A stretch of 64,000 nucleotides of DNA from Paeniglutamicibacter psychrophenolicus. Lineage in GTDB: Bacteria; Actinomycetota; Actinomycetes; Actinomycetales; Micrococcaceae. A model generated the notes under the pieces. It had not been told where the DNA came from, did not search any database, and saw only the letters and a list, made by a program, of their open reading frames with translations. Below are positions 8,472 to 17,726 of the stretch, one piece after another. Each line of letters starts with the position of its first letter. The first letter of the stretch is position 1. The translations under genes were made by a program, and so were the position numbers. The stretch spans positions 2,728,001 to 2,792,000 of the forward strand of contig NZ_JAGIOE010000001.1 of NCBI RefSeq assembly GCF_017876575.1, in the 5' to 3' direction.

Positions 8472-10097
8472 TTATTCGGCTTCGTCGTCGGTGATGCCGA
8501 AGAGCTCGGGGCTATCGGTCATGGTGCGACCGAGCTTCCACTGGTTCCTGAAGAGCCCCACGGGATTCCCGTTCGACCGGTAGACGACGTCGATGGCGGC
8601 GGCCTTGGCGGTCTTTTCCGGCTCCGGGCCGAAGAGGTCCCTGGCCATTTCGTAGGGCAGTGCCTCTTCGATTGCGGCAGGGGCGCCGAACTCGCGCTTC
8701 AGCCGATCCAGGGCGACCTCGAACTGCAAGACTCCGACCGCCGCGAAGATCGGCGACTGGCTCGTCCCGAAGCCGCGGTAGAGAACCTGGATGGTGCCTT
8801 CTTCTTCGAGGTGGGAGATTCCCCGGGCGAAGGCCTTGGAACGGCCTGCATCCAGGCTGCGTACCATGCGGAAGTGCTCGGCGTTGAAGTGCGGCAAGCG
8901 CGGAAAGGAAACAGCCTTGCCGGCATGTACCGTGTCGCCGATCCGCAATCCGCTGGCGTTGCTGAAGCCCACCACGTCTCCGGGCCACGATTCATCTGCT
9001 GAATCGCGGTCCCTGCCGCTCATGTGGTGGGTGTATTTGGAGGAAACGGGCTTTGCCGTGGATTCGTTCTGTAGGGCCATGCCGCGTCGGAACGTCCCCG
9101 AGCACACCCGGACAAAGGCAAGTTTGTCGTGGTGGTTCGGGTTCATGCCCGACTGCATCTTGAAGACGAACCCGGAGAAATCCGAATCCAGTGGACGTAG
9201 GGTGCCGGCCGTATCCGGGCGCGGACCAGGCGCTGGCGCCCGGTCCACCAGGAAATCCAGGAGCGGGGCGACCCCGAAGTTTGATGCCGCGGCAGCGAAA
9301 AGCACCGGCGTGGCCCGGCCGGCCAAGAAATCTTCCCCGTCGAAGTTGCCATTGAGGGAGACGGCCATGTCGCAGTCTTCGCGGGCGGCCTCCCAGGCAT
9401 CTCCGGCGTCCAGGGCGGCCTCTTCGGGGCTGAGTTCTTCGGCCTGTGCGAGACTGGCGCCTGCATTGGTGCGAGATAGGCGCGTGTAGGTTCCGCTTTC
9501 CGGGTTGTACAGTCCGCGGAAGTCGCCCGCGATGCCCACGGGCCAGTTCAGCGGCACCGGCATGCGGCCGGTGGCATCCTGGACCTCATCGAGCAGCTCC
9601 AACGTTTCTTGTCCGGGTCGGTCCCATTTGTTGAACACGGTGACCACCGGCAGCCCGAGTTCCTTGCAGACGGCAAAGAGCTTCAGGGTCTGGGTTTCCA
9701 TTCCCCGTGCGGAATCGACAAGCATGATGGCGCAGTCCACGGCCGTCAGCACCCGGTAGGTGTCTTCGGAGAAGTCGGCGTGCCCCGGGGTGTCGAGTAG
9801 GTTGAAAATGACATTGCCGTGTTCGAACCGCAATGCGGTGGAGCTGATGGAGATCCCGCGTTCGCGTTCCATGGTGCCCCAGTCGGACATGCTCGCCTGG
9901 CGCCCCTGCTTGCCGTGCGTCACACCTGCCTCCGTGATGACCCGCGCATGCAGGGCCAGGGCCTCGGTCAAGGTCGACTTGCCGGCGTCGGGGTGCGCAA
10001 TGATGGCAAAGGTCCGGCGTCTGCGGGCCTGGTGAAACACGTCATTGCCGTCGGTGGTGGGTGGGGAGTCGAAATCAGTGAAAGTGCCGGGAACCAT
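8472..10097 (-). CDS. prfC: peptide chain release factor 3
   Basis: Protein of 541 residues, the normal length for RF3, a translational GTPase that removes RF1 or RF2 from the ribosome after peptide release. GTPase motifs are visible: HPDAGKST (G1, near residue 36), the ISISST switch region (G2), DTPGHADF (G3) and NKWD (G4). The middle and C-terminal domains (FVFKMQSGMNPNHHDK; GVLQFEVALDRLKREF) match RF3 rather than EF-G. It is monocistronic. The next downstream operon converges on it, and the gene just upstream is a small frame on the same strand. Confidence 0.93.
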   Translation of the reverse strand: MVPGTFTDFDSPPTTDGNDVFHQARRRRTFAIIAHPDAGKSTLTEALALHARVITEAGVTHGKQGRQASMSDWGTMERERGISISSTALRFEHGNVIFNLLDTPGHADFSEDTYRVLTAVDCAIMLVDSARGMETQTLKLFAVCKELGLPVVTVFNKWDRPGQETLELLDEVQDATGRMPVPLNWPVGIAGDFRGLYNPESGTYTRLSRTNAGASLAQAEELSPEEAALDAGDAWEAAREDCDMAVSLNGNFDGEDFLAGRATPVLFAAAASNFGVAPLLDFLVDRAPAPGPRPDTAGTLRPLDSDFSGFVFKMQSGMNPNHHDKLAFVRVCSGTFRRGMALQNESTAKPVSSKYTHHMSGRDRDSADESWPGDVVGFSNASGLRIGDTVHAGKAVSFPRLPHFNAEHFRMVRSLDAGRSKAFARGISHLEEEGTIQVLYRGFGTSQSPIFAAVGVLQFEVALDRLKREFGAPAAIEEALPYEMARDLFGPEPEKTAKAAAIDVVYRSNGNPVGLFRNQWKLGRTMTDSPELFGITDDEAE

Positions 10098-10239
10098 GCC
10101 TACGAGAATACCCTCGCGTGAGGGTTGCCCCGAGCCATCATGCTTCGCCGTGGACTCCCCGGGTCCGAATCTTTCCCGTAAACAGGCCTCCGGGAGCCCT
10201 TCCGATCAGTGGCTTGCGCGGTGCCAGGGGGGAGCCAGG

Positions 10240-10521
10240 CTACTGCTTCAATTCGTATCGATAGGTGTCCCCGGTGTCTTCCACGATGCACCTGCCGGAG
10301 AGACCGGGATACGGCAGCTCGCACGCCCCGTGGCCCATGAGCTCGACGACGCCTGCGCTCGGCCGGGTGTCCGACAGCTTCTGCACGAACGCCCTGGCCT
10401 GTGCGCAGCCCATGCCGGAGCCCGCCAGATCGTAGGCATGCACTGCGCCGACCCCGGCTCCGGCCGAGACGCCGGCGGAGAGCAGGGTGGCCAGTGCGCT
10501 GCCCGGGCACGGCGGGGCCAA
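10240..10521 (-). CDS. small hypothetical protein
   Basis: Open frame of 93 codons with a TTG start, directly after the MFS gene on the same strand and in the same reading frame as its TGA stop. The N-terminal part (ALATLLSAGVSAGAGVGA) is weakly hydrophobic and the rest contains three cysteines. There is no clear ribosome-binding site. I do not recognise a family. It could be a small exported protein, a decayed extension of the MFS gene, or not a gene. Confidence 0.35.
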   Translation of the reverse strand: MAPPCPGSALATLLSAGVSAGAGVGAVHAYDLAGSGMGCAQARAFVQKLSDTRPSAGVVELMGHGACELPYPGLSGRCIVEDTGDTYRYELKQ

Positions 10522-10560
10522 GGTGCTGGGTGTTGGAGGTCGTGCGGGTTGGTGTCCGGG

Positions 10561-11796
10561 TCAGGAGGCCGCTTCGCGGTCCTTGCGGCGCCGGCGCAGC
10601 ACCAGGTATCCGGCGAGCGCCACGCACAGCGCGTAGGTCCAGGCCACCGCGCCCCAGCCCAGCGCAAAGCCGCCGGGGGAGCCGATCAGCGCGCCCATGG
10701 CCAGCGGGCCGACGGTGAATCCGCCGAACTGCCCGGCGGTGACCATTCCGGTGGCCATGCCGATGGTGGAGGCCGGGACGCTGCGCACCACCGCCGCCAT
10801 CAGCACCACCGAGACGCCCAGGGCCGAGGCCCCGTGCAGGGCCACGGCCAGCCAGAGCAGCGCCGCGGACCCGGTCGCCCCGGCCGCCAGGAACACCCCG
10901 GCCCCGGCGAGCGCCAGGGTGGCCAGCAGCAGCAACAGCGGGGGAGCGGCCATGCCGCCGGACATCATCTTGCCCCAGCCCACGCGTGCTGCCACGCCGA
11001 TCGCCCCGGCGGCCGCGGCCGCGACACCGCCCATGACCAGGGTGAAGTCCAGTTCGCGCACCGCATACAGGGACAGGTAGACGTTGGTGGCCTGCACGCC
11101 CATGCCGTTGACGAAGCCGAAGATGGCCAGCGCGTAGATCAGGAACGTGGTGTTCGGCGGGGCCGCGGGTATGGGGGCGGGGCCCTCGGGCAGCGGGCCG
11201 ATGCGGGTGGGGGCCTTGGGCAGCAGCGGCACCGAGGCGACAACGCGCACCGCGAGAACGCCAATCAGCCCCGCCACCACGGCGCCCACGGCGTTGGCTC
11301 CGTGCCAGCCGATCCAGGCGGCCAGTGCCGGGAAGGCCAGGGATGCCACCAACTGGCTGACCTGGACGCCGGATTGCTTGATGCCGATCCAGCCGATGCG
11401 CTTCTCGGCCGGGACGCGTTCGGCCAGGATGCGGTTGGTGACCCCGTTGGGGAAGGACTGGGCCAGCCCGGAGAGGCCCGCGGCGACCAGCAGCAGCACG
11501 TAGCCGCCCGGAATCGCGGCGAGGGCCAGGGCCGCGGCGGCCATCGCGAAGACCAGCACCAGCAGCCGGGTGTCGGGCTGCCGGTCCGTGAAGCGGCCGA
11601 AGGCCGCGTTGCCGATCGCCCCTGCGGCAAAGCAGACGGTGGCCAGCAGGCCGAATTGCGCCTCGGTGATGCCCAGGTCGGTGATCACCAGGTCGCTGAT
11701 GGCGCTCAGCCCGTAGTTCAGGATCGGTCCGGCTGCCACGGCTGCCAGCATGGCGGCCAGCAGCAACTTCCCGGGGCGCCCGGCGCGTGCCTGCAT
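10561..11796 (-). CDS. MFS transporter
   Basis: Integral membrane protein of 411 residues with about twelve hydrophobic segments and the loop motif GNAAFGRFTDR after the second helix, typical of the major facilitator superfamily. A symmetrical two-half layout is visible. A GGAGAG ribosome-binding site precedes the ATG. It is divergent from the molybdoenzyme gene, with a 230-base gap. The substrate is unknown; short drug/anion-type exporters and CynX-like carriers look similar. Confidence 0.8.
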   Translation of the reverse strand: MQARAGRPGKLLLAAMLAAVAAGPILNYGLSAISDLVITDLGITEAQFGLLATVCFAAGAIGNAAFGRFTDRQPDTRLLVLVFAMAAAALALAAIPGGYVLLLVAAGLSGLAQSFPNGVTNRILAERVPAEKRIGWIGIKQSGVQVSQLVASLAFPALAAWIGWHGANAVGAVVAGLIGVLAVRVVASVPLLPKAPTRIGPLPEGPAPIPAAPPNTTFLIYALAIFGFVNGMGVQATNVYLSLYAVRELDFTLVMGGVAAAAAGAIGVAARVGWGKMMSGGMAAPPLLLLLATLALAGAGVFLAAGATGSAALLWLAVALHGASALGVSVVLMAAVVRSVPASTIGMATGMVTAGQFGGFTVGPLAMGALIGSPGGFALGWGAVAWTYALCVALAGYLVLRRRRKDREAAS

Positions 11797-12028
11797 TCGG
11801 CTCTCCTCATGTCACTGTGCGGTTTCCGGTTCTGCTCCGGGTCGAAGACCAGTGTTTCACAACTGGGCTGCGCCACCGCCACTGGGTTACCGACCCTTGT
11901 ATGCCATGTGCCGCGGTGCTACACATGAGGGCATACGGCACCGGAGGTTGGGGGTTGGCCTTGCGCCGGCGCTGATTCCATTGACGGGCCCGGGGTCTCG
12001 GGCCCGCACACGAGGGGTGCAGTTGGGC

Positions 12029-14335
12029 ATGGCAAGCAAACCGTTGAAGGATGATCCCACCGACAAGGACCTGGTCGTGGGCCCGCCGCTGCGCAGCGCC
12101 GTCGGGCTGCCCAGCCTGCTGGCTTCGATCCCGCTGGCGCTTTCGGAGATGGGGCCGGGCCGGGCGGCGGCGACGCTGCTGCACATGAACCAGAAGGACG
12201 GGTTCGACTGCATGAGTTGCGCCTGGCCGGACCCGCCACACCGCAAGACGGCCGAGTTCTGCGAGAACGGGGCCAAGGCCGTGTCCTGGGAGGCGGACCC
12301 GCTGAAGGTCCCGCAATCCTTCTGGGCGCAGCACCCGGTTTCCGAGCTCAGGGAACGCAGCGAATACTGGCTGGGGCAACAGGGCCGGCTGGTGGAACCG
12401 GTCTACAAGCCGGCCGGATCCGAACACTACCGCCCGATCTCCTGGGACAACGCCTTCGGGATCATCGCCCGGGAACTGAACGCGCTTGAATCGCCGAACG
12501 AGGCCACGTTCTACACCTCGGGGCGGGCCAGCAACGAGGTGGCCTTCATCTACCAGCTGTTCGTGCGCGCCTTTGGCACCAACAACCTGCCCGACTGCTC
12601 GAACATGTGCCACGAGTCCACCGGCGTGGCCATGACGCAAAGCATCGGGGTCGGCAAGTCCGCGATCCACTACGAGGACTTCGCCAAGTCGGATTTGATC
12701 ATCATCATGGGGCAGAACCCCGGCACCAACCACCCGCGCATGCTCACCGCCCTGGAGGAAGCCAAACGCGCCGGATCCTCCATCATCGCGATCAACCCGC
12801 TGCCCGAGGCCGGGCTGATCAACTTCAAGAACCCGCAGCGCCCGCGCGGGCTCATCGGCAAGGGCACCGACCTGGCTGACCAGTACCTGCAGATCCGCCT
12901 GGCCGGGGACATGGCGCTGATGCAGGCACTGGCCAAGCGCGTGTTCGAGGCCGAGGACGCCGCCCCCGGCTCGGTGCTTGACCACCGGTTCCTGGAGGGG
13001 CACTGCATCGGGCTTGCCGAATACCGCCAGCACCTGTCCACGCTGCGCGAGGCCGACGTGCTGGCTGCCACCGGGTTGGACAGCGCGCAGATCGACGAGC
13101 TGGCCCAACGCTACCTGCTGGCCGAAAACGTGATCATCACCTGGGCCATGGGCCTGACCCAGCACAAGAAGGCGGTGGACACGATCAAGGAAATCATGAA
13201 CGTGTTGCTGCTGCGCGGGAACATCGGCAAGCCCGGCGCCGGCCCCTGCCCGATCCGCGGGCACTCCAACGTGCAGGGGGACCGAACCATGGGCATCTGG
13301 GAACAGATGCCGCAGGGCTTCATGGACAAGCTCGGGGCCGAATTCGACTTCGACACGCCGGCCGGGCACGGGTACGACGCTGTGCAATCCATCCAGGCCA
13401 TGGCCGACGGGCGGGTCAAGGTGCTCGTGGCCCTGGGCGGGAACCTGGTCCACGCGGTCTCCGACACCGCCGCGGCGCAGGAGGCGATCGGAAAGACCCG
13501 GCTCTCGGTGCAGATCTCCACCAAGCTCAACCGCTCCCACGCCCACACCGGGGAACAAGCGCTGATCCTGCCCACGCTGGGGCGCAGCGACATCGACGAA
13601 CAGGCCGCCGGCGTCCAGTTCGTCACCGTGGAGGACACCGTCTGCGCGGTGCACGCCTCGCAGGGACGGGTTGCCCCGATCTCCGCCAAGATGCTCTCGG
13701 AGGTCGCGATCGTCTCGCGCATGGCCCGGGCCGTGCTCGGGCCCGGGCACCCCTTTGGCTGGGAGGGGTTTGCGGACAACTACGACACCATCCGCGAGCA
13801 CATCGCCGCGGTGGTCGATGGCTGCGAAAACTACAATTCCCGGGTCCGGGAGCCCGGCGGCTTCGTGCTGGCCCACCCGCCGCGGGATTCGCGCACCTTC
13901 CCGACCCCCAGCGGCAAGGCGGTGATCACCATCAACCACCTGGAGACGCTAGCGCTGCCCGCGGGGCGCCTGATCCTCCAATCCCTGCGCTCCCACGACC
14001 AGTTCAACACCACCACCTATTCCCTGAACGACCGCTACCGCGGGGTGCGCAAGGGACGCAACGTGGTCTTCGTGAGCCCCTCGGACCTGTCCGCGCTGGG
14101 CCTGACGGACGGCAGTTACGTGGATGTGCACTCGGAATCCGAAGACAAGGTGGACCGGGTGCTGCGCGGGCTGCGGGTCATTTCCTACCCCACCGCGCAG
14201 GGGTGCGGGGCGACCTACTTCCCGGAAGGCAACGTGCTGGTTCCCCTTTCAGCCACCGCGGAAGGGTCCAACACCCCGGTGTCCAAGTCGATCATCGTGC
14301 GCCTCGAGCCGGTCCCCGCCCCGTTCTTCGGTTGA
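12029..14335 (+). CDS. FdhF/YdeP-family molybdopterin oxidoreductase
   Basis: Protein of 768 residues of the molybdopterin (bis-MGD) oxidoreductase superfamily, YdeP branch. An N-terminal Cys-rich segment (KDGFDCMSCAWPDPP, near residue 60) takes the place of the usual [4Fe-4S] motif. The active-site region reads CSNMCHESTGVAM near residue 190, so the metal ligand would be cysteine, not selenocysteine. The C-terminal molybdopterin-binding domain includes QSLRSHDQFNTTTYS. Family members are annotated as formate dehydrogenase-like, but the substrate of most is unproven. The start at 12029 is preceded by a GGGGTG-rich stretch; an open frame continues upstream. A link to formaldehyde/formate released by the demethylase operon is possible but not shown. 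Confidence 0.82.
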   Translation: MASKPLKDDPTDKDLVVGPPLRSAVGLPSLLASIPLALSEMGPGRAAATLLHMNQKDGFDCMSCAWPDPPHRKTAEFCENGAKAVSWEADPLKVPQSFWAQHPVSELRERSEYWLGQQGRLVEPVYKPAGSEHYRPISWDNAFGIIARELNALESPNEATFYTSGRASNEVAFIYQLFVRAFGTNNLPDCSNMCHESTGVAMTQSIGVGKSAIHYEDFAKSDLIIIMGQNPGTNHPRMLTALEEAKRAGSSIIAINPLPEAGLINFKNPQRPRGLIGKGTDLADQYLQIRLAGDMALMQALAKRVFEAEDAAPGSVLDHRFLEGHCIGLAEYRQHLSTLREADVLAATGLDSAQIDELAQRYLLAENVIITWAMGLTQHKKAVDTIKEIMNVLLLRGNIGKPGAGPCPIRGHSNVQGDRTMGIWEQMPQGFMDKLGAEFDFDTPAGHGYDAVQSIQAMADGRVKVLVALGGNLVHAVSDTAAAQEAIGKTRLSVQISTKLNRSHAHTGEQALILPTLGRSDIDEQAAGVQFVTVEDTVCAVHASQGRVAPISAKMLSEVAIVSRMARAVLGPGHPFGWEGFADNYDTIREHIAAVVDGCENYNSRVREPGGFVLAHPPRDSRTFPTPSGKAVITINHLETLALPAGRLILQSLRSHDQFNTTTYSLNDRYRGVRKGRNVVFVSPSDLSALGLTDGSYVDVHSESEDKVDRVLRGLRVISYPTAQGCGATYFPEGNVLVPLSATAEGSNTPVSKSIIVRLEPVPAPFFG

Positions 14336-14353
14336 GGTAGGGTCCCGAACGCG

Positions 14354-14383
14354 TTGACACCTGTCAGGGAACAAGTGTTGAAT
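14354..14383 (+). promoter_or_regulatory. promoter and operator candidate of the sugar ABC operon
   Basis: TTGACA at 14354–14359 is a consensus -35 box. It is followed after 18 bases by TTGAAT at 14378–14383, a weak -10 box. The palindrome TGACA-CC-TGTCA (14355–14366) overlaps the -35 box, an ideal place for a repressor operator. Confidence 0.5.
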
Positions 14384-14410
14384 ACGCGCCTGTTCGGGGC
14401 CAGACTGAAA

Positions 14411-14430
14411 GCACCGCCGAACGGCGGTGC
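14411..14430 (+). promoter_or_regulatory. leader hairpin before the sugar-binding protein
   Basis: Perfect nine-base-pair stem GCACCGCCG / CGGCGGTGC with a two-base loop, ending a few bases before the TGGAGG ribosome-binding site of the gene starting at 14450. It could tune translation or mRNA stability. Confidence 0.45.
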
Positions 14431-14449
14431 AATGTGGAGGCAAACACAA

Positions 14450-15538
14450 ATGAAAAAACTTGGGTACAAACTTGCCACCGTTGCCGTGGGCGCCCTGCTC
14501 ACGGCCACGACTCTCACCGCATGCGGGGGAAACAATCCCCCGGCAGCGAGCAGCAACAGCTCCTCCGGCCCGGCCGTGAAGATCGGCCTGTTGCTCCCCG
14601 AAACCAAGACCACTCGCTACGAGGCCTTTGACAGGCCCTTGTTTGAAGCCAAGATCAAGTCGCTGGGCAACTACGACGTCGTCTACTCCAACGCCAGCCA
14701 GGATGCGTCCAAGCAGCAGGAGCAGGCCGAGTCCGCGCTCACCGACGGGGTGAAGGTGCTGGTCCTTGACCCGGTCAACGCGCAGGCCGCGGCCAGCATC
14801 GTCGCCAGCGCCAAGGCGCAGGACGTGCCGGTGATTTCCTACGACCGGCTGGTTGCCGGAACCACCGACCTGGCCTACTACATCTCCTTCGACAACGAAC
14901 AGGTCGGGGTGCTGCAGGGCAACGCGCTGGTTGACAAGCTCGCCAAGGACGGCGTCAAGAACCCCGGCATCCTGATGGTCAACGGCTCGCCCACCGACGG
15001 CAACGCGGTGCTGTTCAAGAAGGGCGCCCACTCGGTCATCGACAAGTCCGACGTGAAGGTGCTGGCCGAGTACGACACCCCGGACTGGTCGCCGGACAAG
15101 GCCCAGAGTTTCGTGGCCGGGCAGATCACGCAGTTCACCGGGCAGATCGACGGGGTCTACGCCGCCAATGACGGCACCGCCGGGGGCGCGGTGGCCGCAT
15201 TGAAGGCAGCAAACGTCAGCCCGTGGCCGATCATCACCGGCCAGGACGCCGAAATCACCGGCATCCAGCGGATCGTGGCCGGGGACCAGTACATGACCAT
15301 CTACAAGGCCATCAAGACCGAGGCCGAACTTGCCGCAACCGTCGCCGACCAGCTGGCCAAGGGCGAGACACCGTCCGATGCCACCGACGTCGCAGGGGTT
15401 CCGACAAAGCTGCTGACCCCGGTGGTCGTGACCAAGGAGAACATCATGGACACCGTGGTCAAGGACGGCTTCTACACGGTGGCGCAGATCTGCACCACCG
15501 AATACGCCAAGGCCTGCGCCGCGGCAAACATCAAGTAG
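14450..15538 (+). CDS. sugar ABC transporter substrate-binding lipoprotein (xylose type)
   Basis: Exported lipoprotein of 362 residues: MKK start, hydrophobic core and lipobox LTAC near residue 22, so it would be anchored to the outer face of the membrane. The mature part is a periplasmic-binding-protein type I fold (KIGLLLPETKTTRYEAFDRP; VYAANDGTAGGAVAAL) closest to XylF/ChvE-type binders of xylose and related sugars. ATG at 14450 follows TGGAGG and places the signal peptide at the N-terminus. It is the first gene of an operon with an ATPase and a permease. The sugar is inferred, not proven. Confidence 0.85.
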   Translation: MKKLGYKLATVAVGALLTATTLTACGGNNPPAASSNSSSGPAVKIGLLLPETKTTRYEAFDRPLFEAKIKSLGNYDVVYSNASQDASKQQEQAESALTDGVKVLVLDPVNAQAAASIVASAKAQDVPVISYDRLVAGTTDLAYYISFDNEQVGVLQGNALVDKLAKDGVKNPGILMVNGSPTDGNAVLFKKGAHSVIDKSDVKVLAEYDTPDWSPDKAQSFVAGQITQFTGQIDGVYAANDGTAGGAVAALKAANVSPWPIITGQDAEITGIQRIVAGDQYMTIYKAIKTEAELAATVADQLAKGETPSDATDVAGVPTKLLTPVVVTKENIMDTVVKDGFYTVAQICTTEYAKACAAANIK

Positions 15539-15626
15539 GCACCCCTTGCGGGCCAGCGGGACCGGCGGCAACCGGCCCCGCACCCGCACCGGTGCACGGC
15601 ACGGAACAACCCTTGGGGAGCGGAAC

Positions 15627-16451
15627 GTGGTTCAGGCCGACTCGAACACCGCGGCGCCCGCGGCGGCGCCGCAACGGATACTGCGCATGACCGGGATCTC
15701 CAAGCGCTTCGGCGCCGTCCAGGCGCTGACCGAGGTCGAACTGGAGATCTACTCCGGGCAGGTCGTGGCCATCGTCGGGGACAACGGCGCGGGCAAGTCA
15801 ACCCTGGTCAAGGTGCTCGCCGGGGTCCACCCGGCCGACGAGGGGGCCATCGAGATGGGCGATGCGCGCGTGTCGATCACCTCGCCCACCGACGCCAGGG
15901 CGCTGGGCATCGCCACGGTCTACCAGGACCTGGCGCTGTGCGACAACCTGGACGTCGTGGCCAACCTCTGGCTCGGGCACGAGCTGACCTTCCGCGGCCG
16001 GCTCGACGAGGTGGCCATGGAGAAGCAGTCCTGGAAGCTCTTGCGCGAGCTGAGCGCCAAGATCCCCTCGGTGCGCATCGCCGTTGCATCGCTTTCCGGC
16101 GGGCAGCGCCAGACCGTGGCCATCGCCCGCTCGCTGATCGGCGAGCCGCGCATCGTGATCCTGGACGAGCCCACCGCGGCCCTGGGCGTCGCACAGACCG
16201 CCGAGGTGCTCAACCTGATCGAGCGGCTGCGCGAACGCAACTACGGGGTGGTGCTGATCAGCCACAACATGGCCGACGTGATGGCTGTCGCGGACCGCAT
16301 CGTGGTGCTGCGCCTGGGACGGAACAACGGGGAGTTCCTCGCCTCCGAGGCCACCAGCGAAGACATCGTCGCGGCGATCACCGGGGCCACGGACAACGCC
16401 GTCACCCGCCGGGCCGCGACCCGGCCGGTGCCAGGAACGGAGGAGCCATGA
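15627..16451 (+). CDS. sugar ABC transporter ATP-binding protein
   Basis: Protein of 274 residues with one ABC ATPase domain: Walker A GDNGAGKS near residue 53, signature LSGGQRQ near 157, Walker B VILDEP near 180 and an H-loop in LISHNMADV. Many XylG/RbsA proteins have two fused ATPase domains; this has one and would work as a homodimer, as is common in Actinobacteria. GTG at 15627 follows GGGGAG. The stop overlaps the permease start by four bases (ATGA). It powers the transporter with the flanking genes. Confidence 0.88.
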   Translation: MVQADSNTAAPAAAPQRILRMTGISKRFGAVQALTEVELEIYSGQVVAIVGDNGAGKSTLVKVLAGVHPADEGAIEMGDARVSITSPTDARALGIATVYQDLALCDNLDVVANLWLGHELTFRGRLDEVAMEKQSWKLLRELSAKIPSVRIAVASLSGGQRQTVAIARSLIGEPRIVILDEPTAALGVAQTAEVLNLIERLRERNYGVVLISHNMADVMAVADRIVVLRLGRNNGEFLASEATSEDIVAAITGATDNAVTRRAATRPVPGTEEP

Positions 16452-17713
16452 GTGCCAAGGTGCCCGAACCGGGCCCGGAGCCCGGAACGGTGGCGGCGGA
16501 CCTGCTCGATGAGCGATTGATCCAATCCGCGGGGTTCGGCGGCGCGGTGCGCGCGTTCACCCGCCGGATCCGCGGCGGCGACCTGGGCTCCCTGCCGGTG
16601 GTGGTGGGGCTGGTGGTCATCTGGGCCGTCTTCGGGATCGTGAACCCGCGCTTCCTCTCCAGCATCAACCTGGTGAACCTGTCCATGCAATGCGCCGCGG
16701 TGGGCACCATCGCCATCGGGGTGGTGCTGGTGCTGCTGCTGGCCGAGATCGACTTGTCCATCGGATCGGTCTCCGGCCTGGCCGCTGCCATCGTGGCGGT
16801 CGGCTTCGTCGGCCACGCCTGGCCGTTGTGGACCGCCGTGGTCGCGGCGATTGCCGCGGGCGCGCTGATCGGGCTGTTCTATGCGCTGCTGAACACCCGC
16901 TTCGGGGTGCCCAGCTTCGTGATCACCCTGGCCGGGCTGCTGGGGATCCTCGGGGCGCAATTGTGGGTGCTGGGCAAGTTCGGCTCGATCAACCTGCCCT
17001 TCGACTCCTGGCTGGTCTACTACGCCCAGCAGCTGTACATGCCCGACTGGCTCGCCTATGTGTTTGTGGCGGTCGCGGTGGCCGGCTACTGGCTGGCGAA
17101 GTCCCTGGCCTCGAACAAGCGCAAGGCCGCGGGGCTCTCGGGCACCTCGGCCTCGGCGCTGGGGCTGCGTGCCGCCGGGCTGCTGGTGGTGCTCGGGGTC
17201 CCGGTCTGGTACCTGAACCGCAGCCGCGGGGTCGGGGTGATGTTCCTGTCCTTCGTGGCCCTGGTGCTCATCATGCACTTCTTCCTTTCCCGCACCCGCT
17301 GGGGGCGGGCCGTGTTTGCGGTGGGCGGCAACGTGGAGGCCGCCCGCCGCGCCGGCATCAACGTGCGCGCCGTGGCGTTGAGCGTGTTCATCCTGTGCTC
17401 GACCTTCGCCGCGCTGGGCGGGCTGATGGCCGCGGGCCGGCTGGCGGCGGCCAACCAGTCCTCGGGTGGCGGGGACATCAACCTCAACGCGATCGCCGCC
17501 GCGGTGATCGGCGGGACCAGCCTGTTCGGCGGGCGCGGCTCGGCGTTCTCCGCGCTGCTGGGGATCCTGGTGATCCAGTCGATCTCTTCCGGGTTGACCC
17601 TGGTGAACCTGGATTCCTCGCTGCGGTACATGATCACCGGCGCGGTGCTGTTGCTGGCCGTGGTCATCGACTCGCTCTCCCGGCGCTCCCGCCGGGCCGC
17701 CGGTCGCGCGTAG
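16448..17713 (+). CDS. sugar ABC transporter permease (XylH/RbsC type)
   Basis: Integral membrane protein of 421 residues with about ten to eleven hydrophobic segments. A cytoplasmic N-terminus of about 50 residues precedes the first helix. The branched-chain/ribose permease family pattern is clear (GVVLVLLLAEIDLSIGSVSG; AAAVIGGTSLFGGRGS near the C-terminus). It is translationally coupled to the ATPase. It ends 13 bases from the convergent DUF4389 gene. Confidence 0.88.
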   Translation: MSAKVPEPGPEPGTVAADLLDERLIQSAGFGGAVRAFTRRIRGGDLGSLPVVVGLVVIWAVFGIVNPRFLSSINLVNLSMQCAAVGTIAIGVVLVLLLAEIDLSIGSVSGLAAAIVAVGFVGHAWPLWTAVVAAIAAGALIGLFYALLNTRFGVPSFVITLAGLLGILGAQLWVLGKFGSINLPFDSWLVYYAQQLYMPDWLAYVFVAVAVAGYWLAKSLASNKRKAAGLSGTSASALGLRAAGLLVVLGVPVWYLNRSRGVGVMFLSFVALVLIMHFFLSRTRWGRAVFAVGGNVEAARRAGINVRAVALSVFILCSTFAALGGLMAAGRLAAANQSSGGGDINLNAIAAAVIGGTSLFGGRGSAFSALLGILVIQSISSGLTLVNLDSSLRYMITGAVLLLAVVIDSLSRRSRRAAGRA

Positions 17714-17726
17714 CCGCGCCCGCGCA

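Noticed and set aside
12613-12670. Possible selenocysteine site in the formate dehydrogenase-like gene
   Set aside because: The active-site position is an ordinary Cys in CSNMCHES; no in-frame TGA or SECIS-like hairpin is seen.
11807-13939. Long minus-strand open frame opposite the molybdoenzyme gene
   Set aside because: Shadow frame of the well-supported YdeP/FdhF-type gene; composition is not protein-like.
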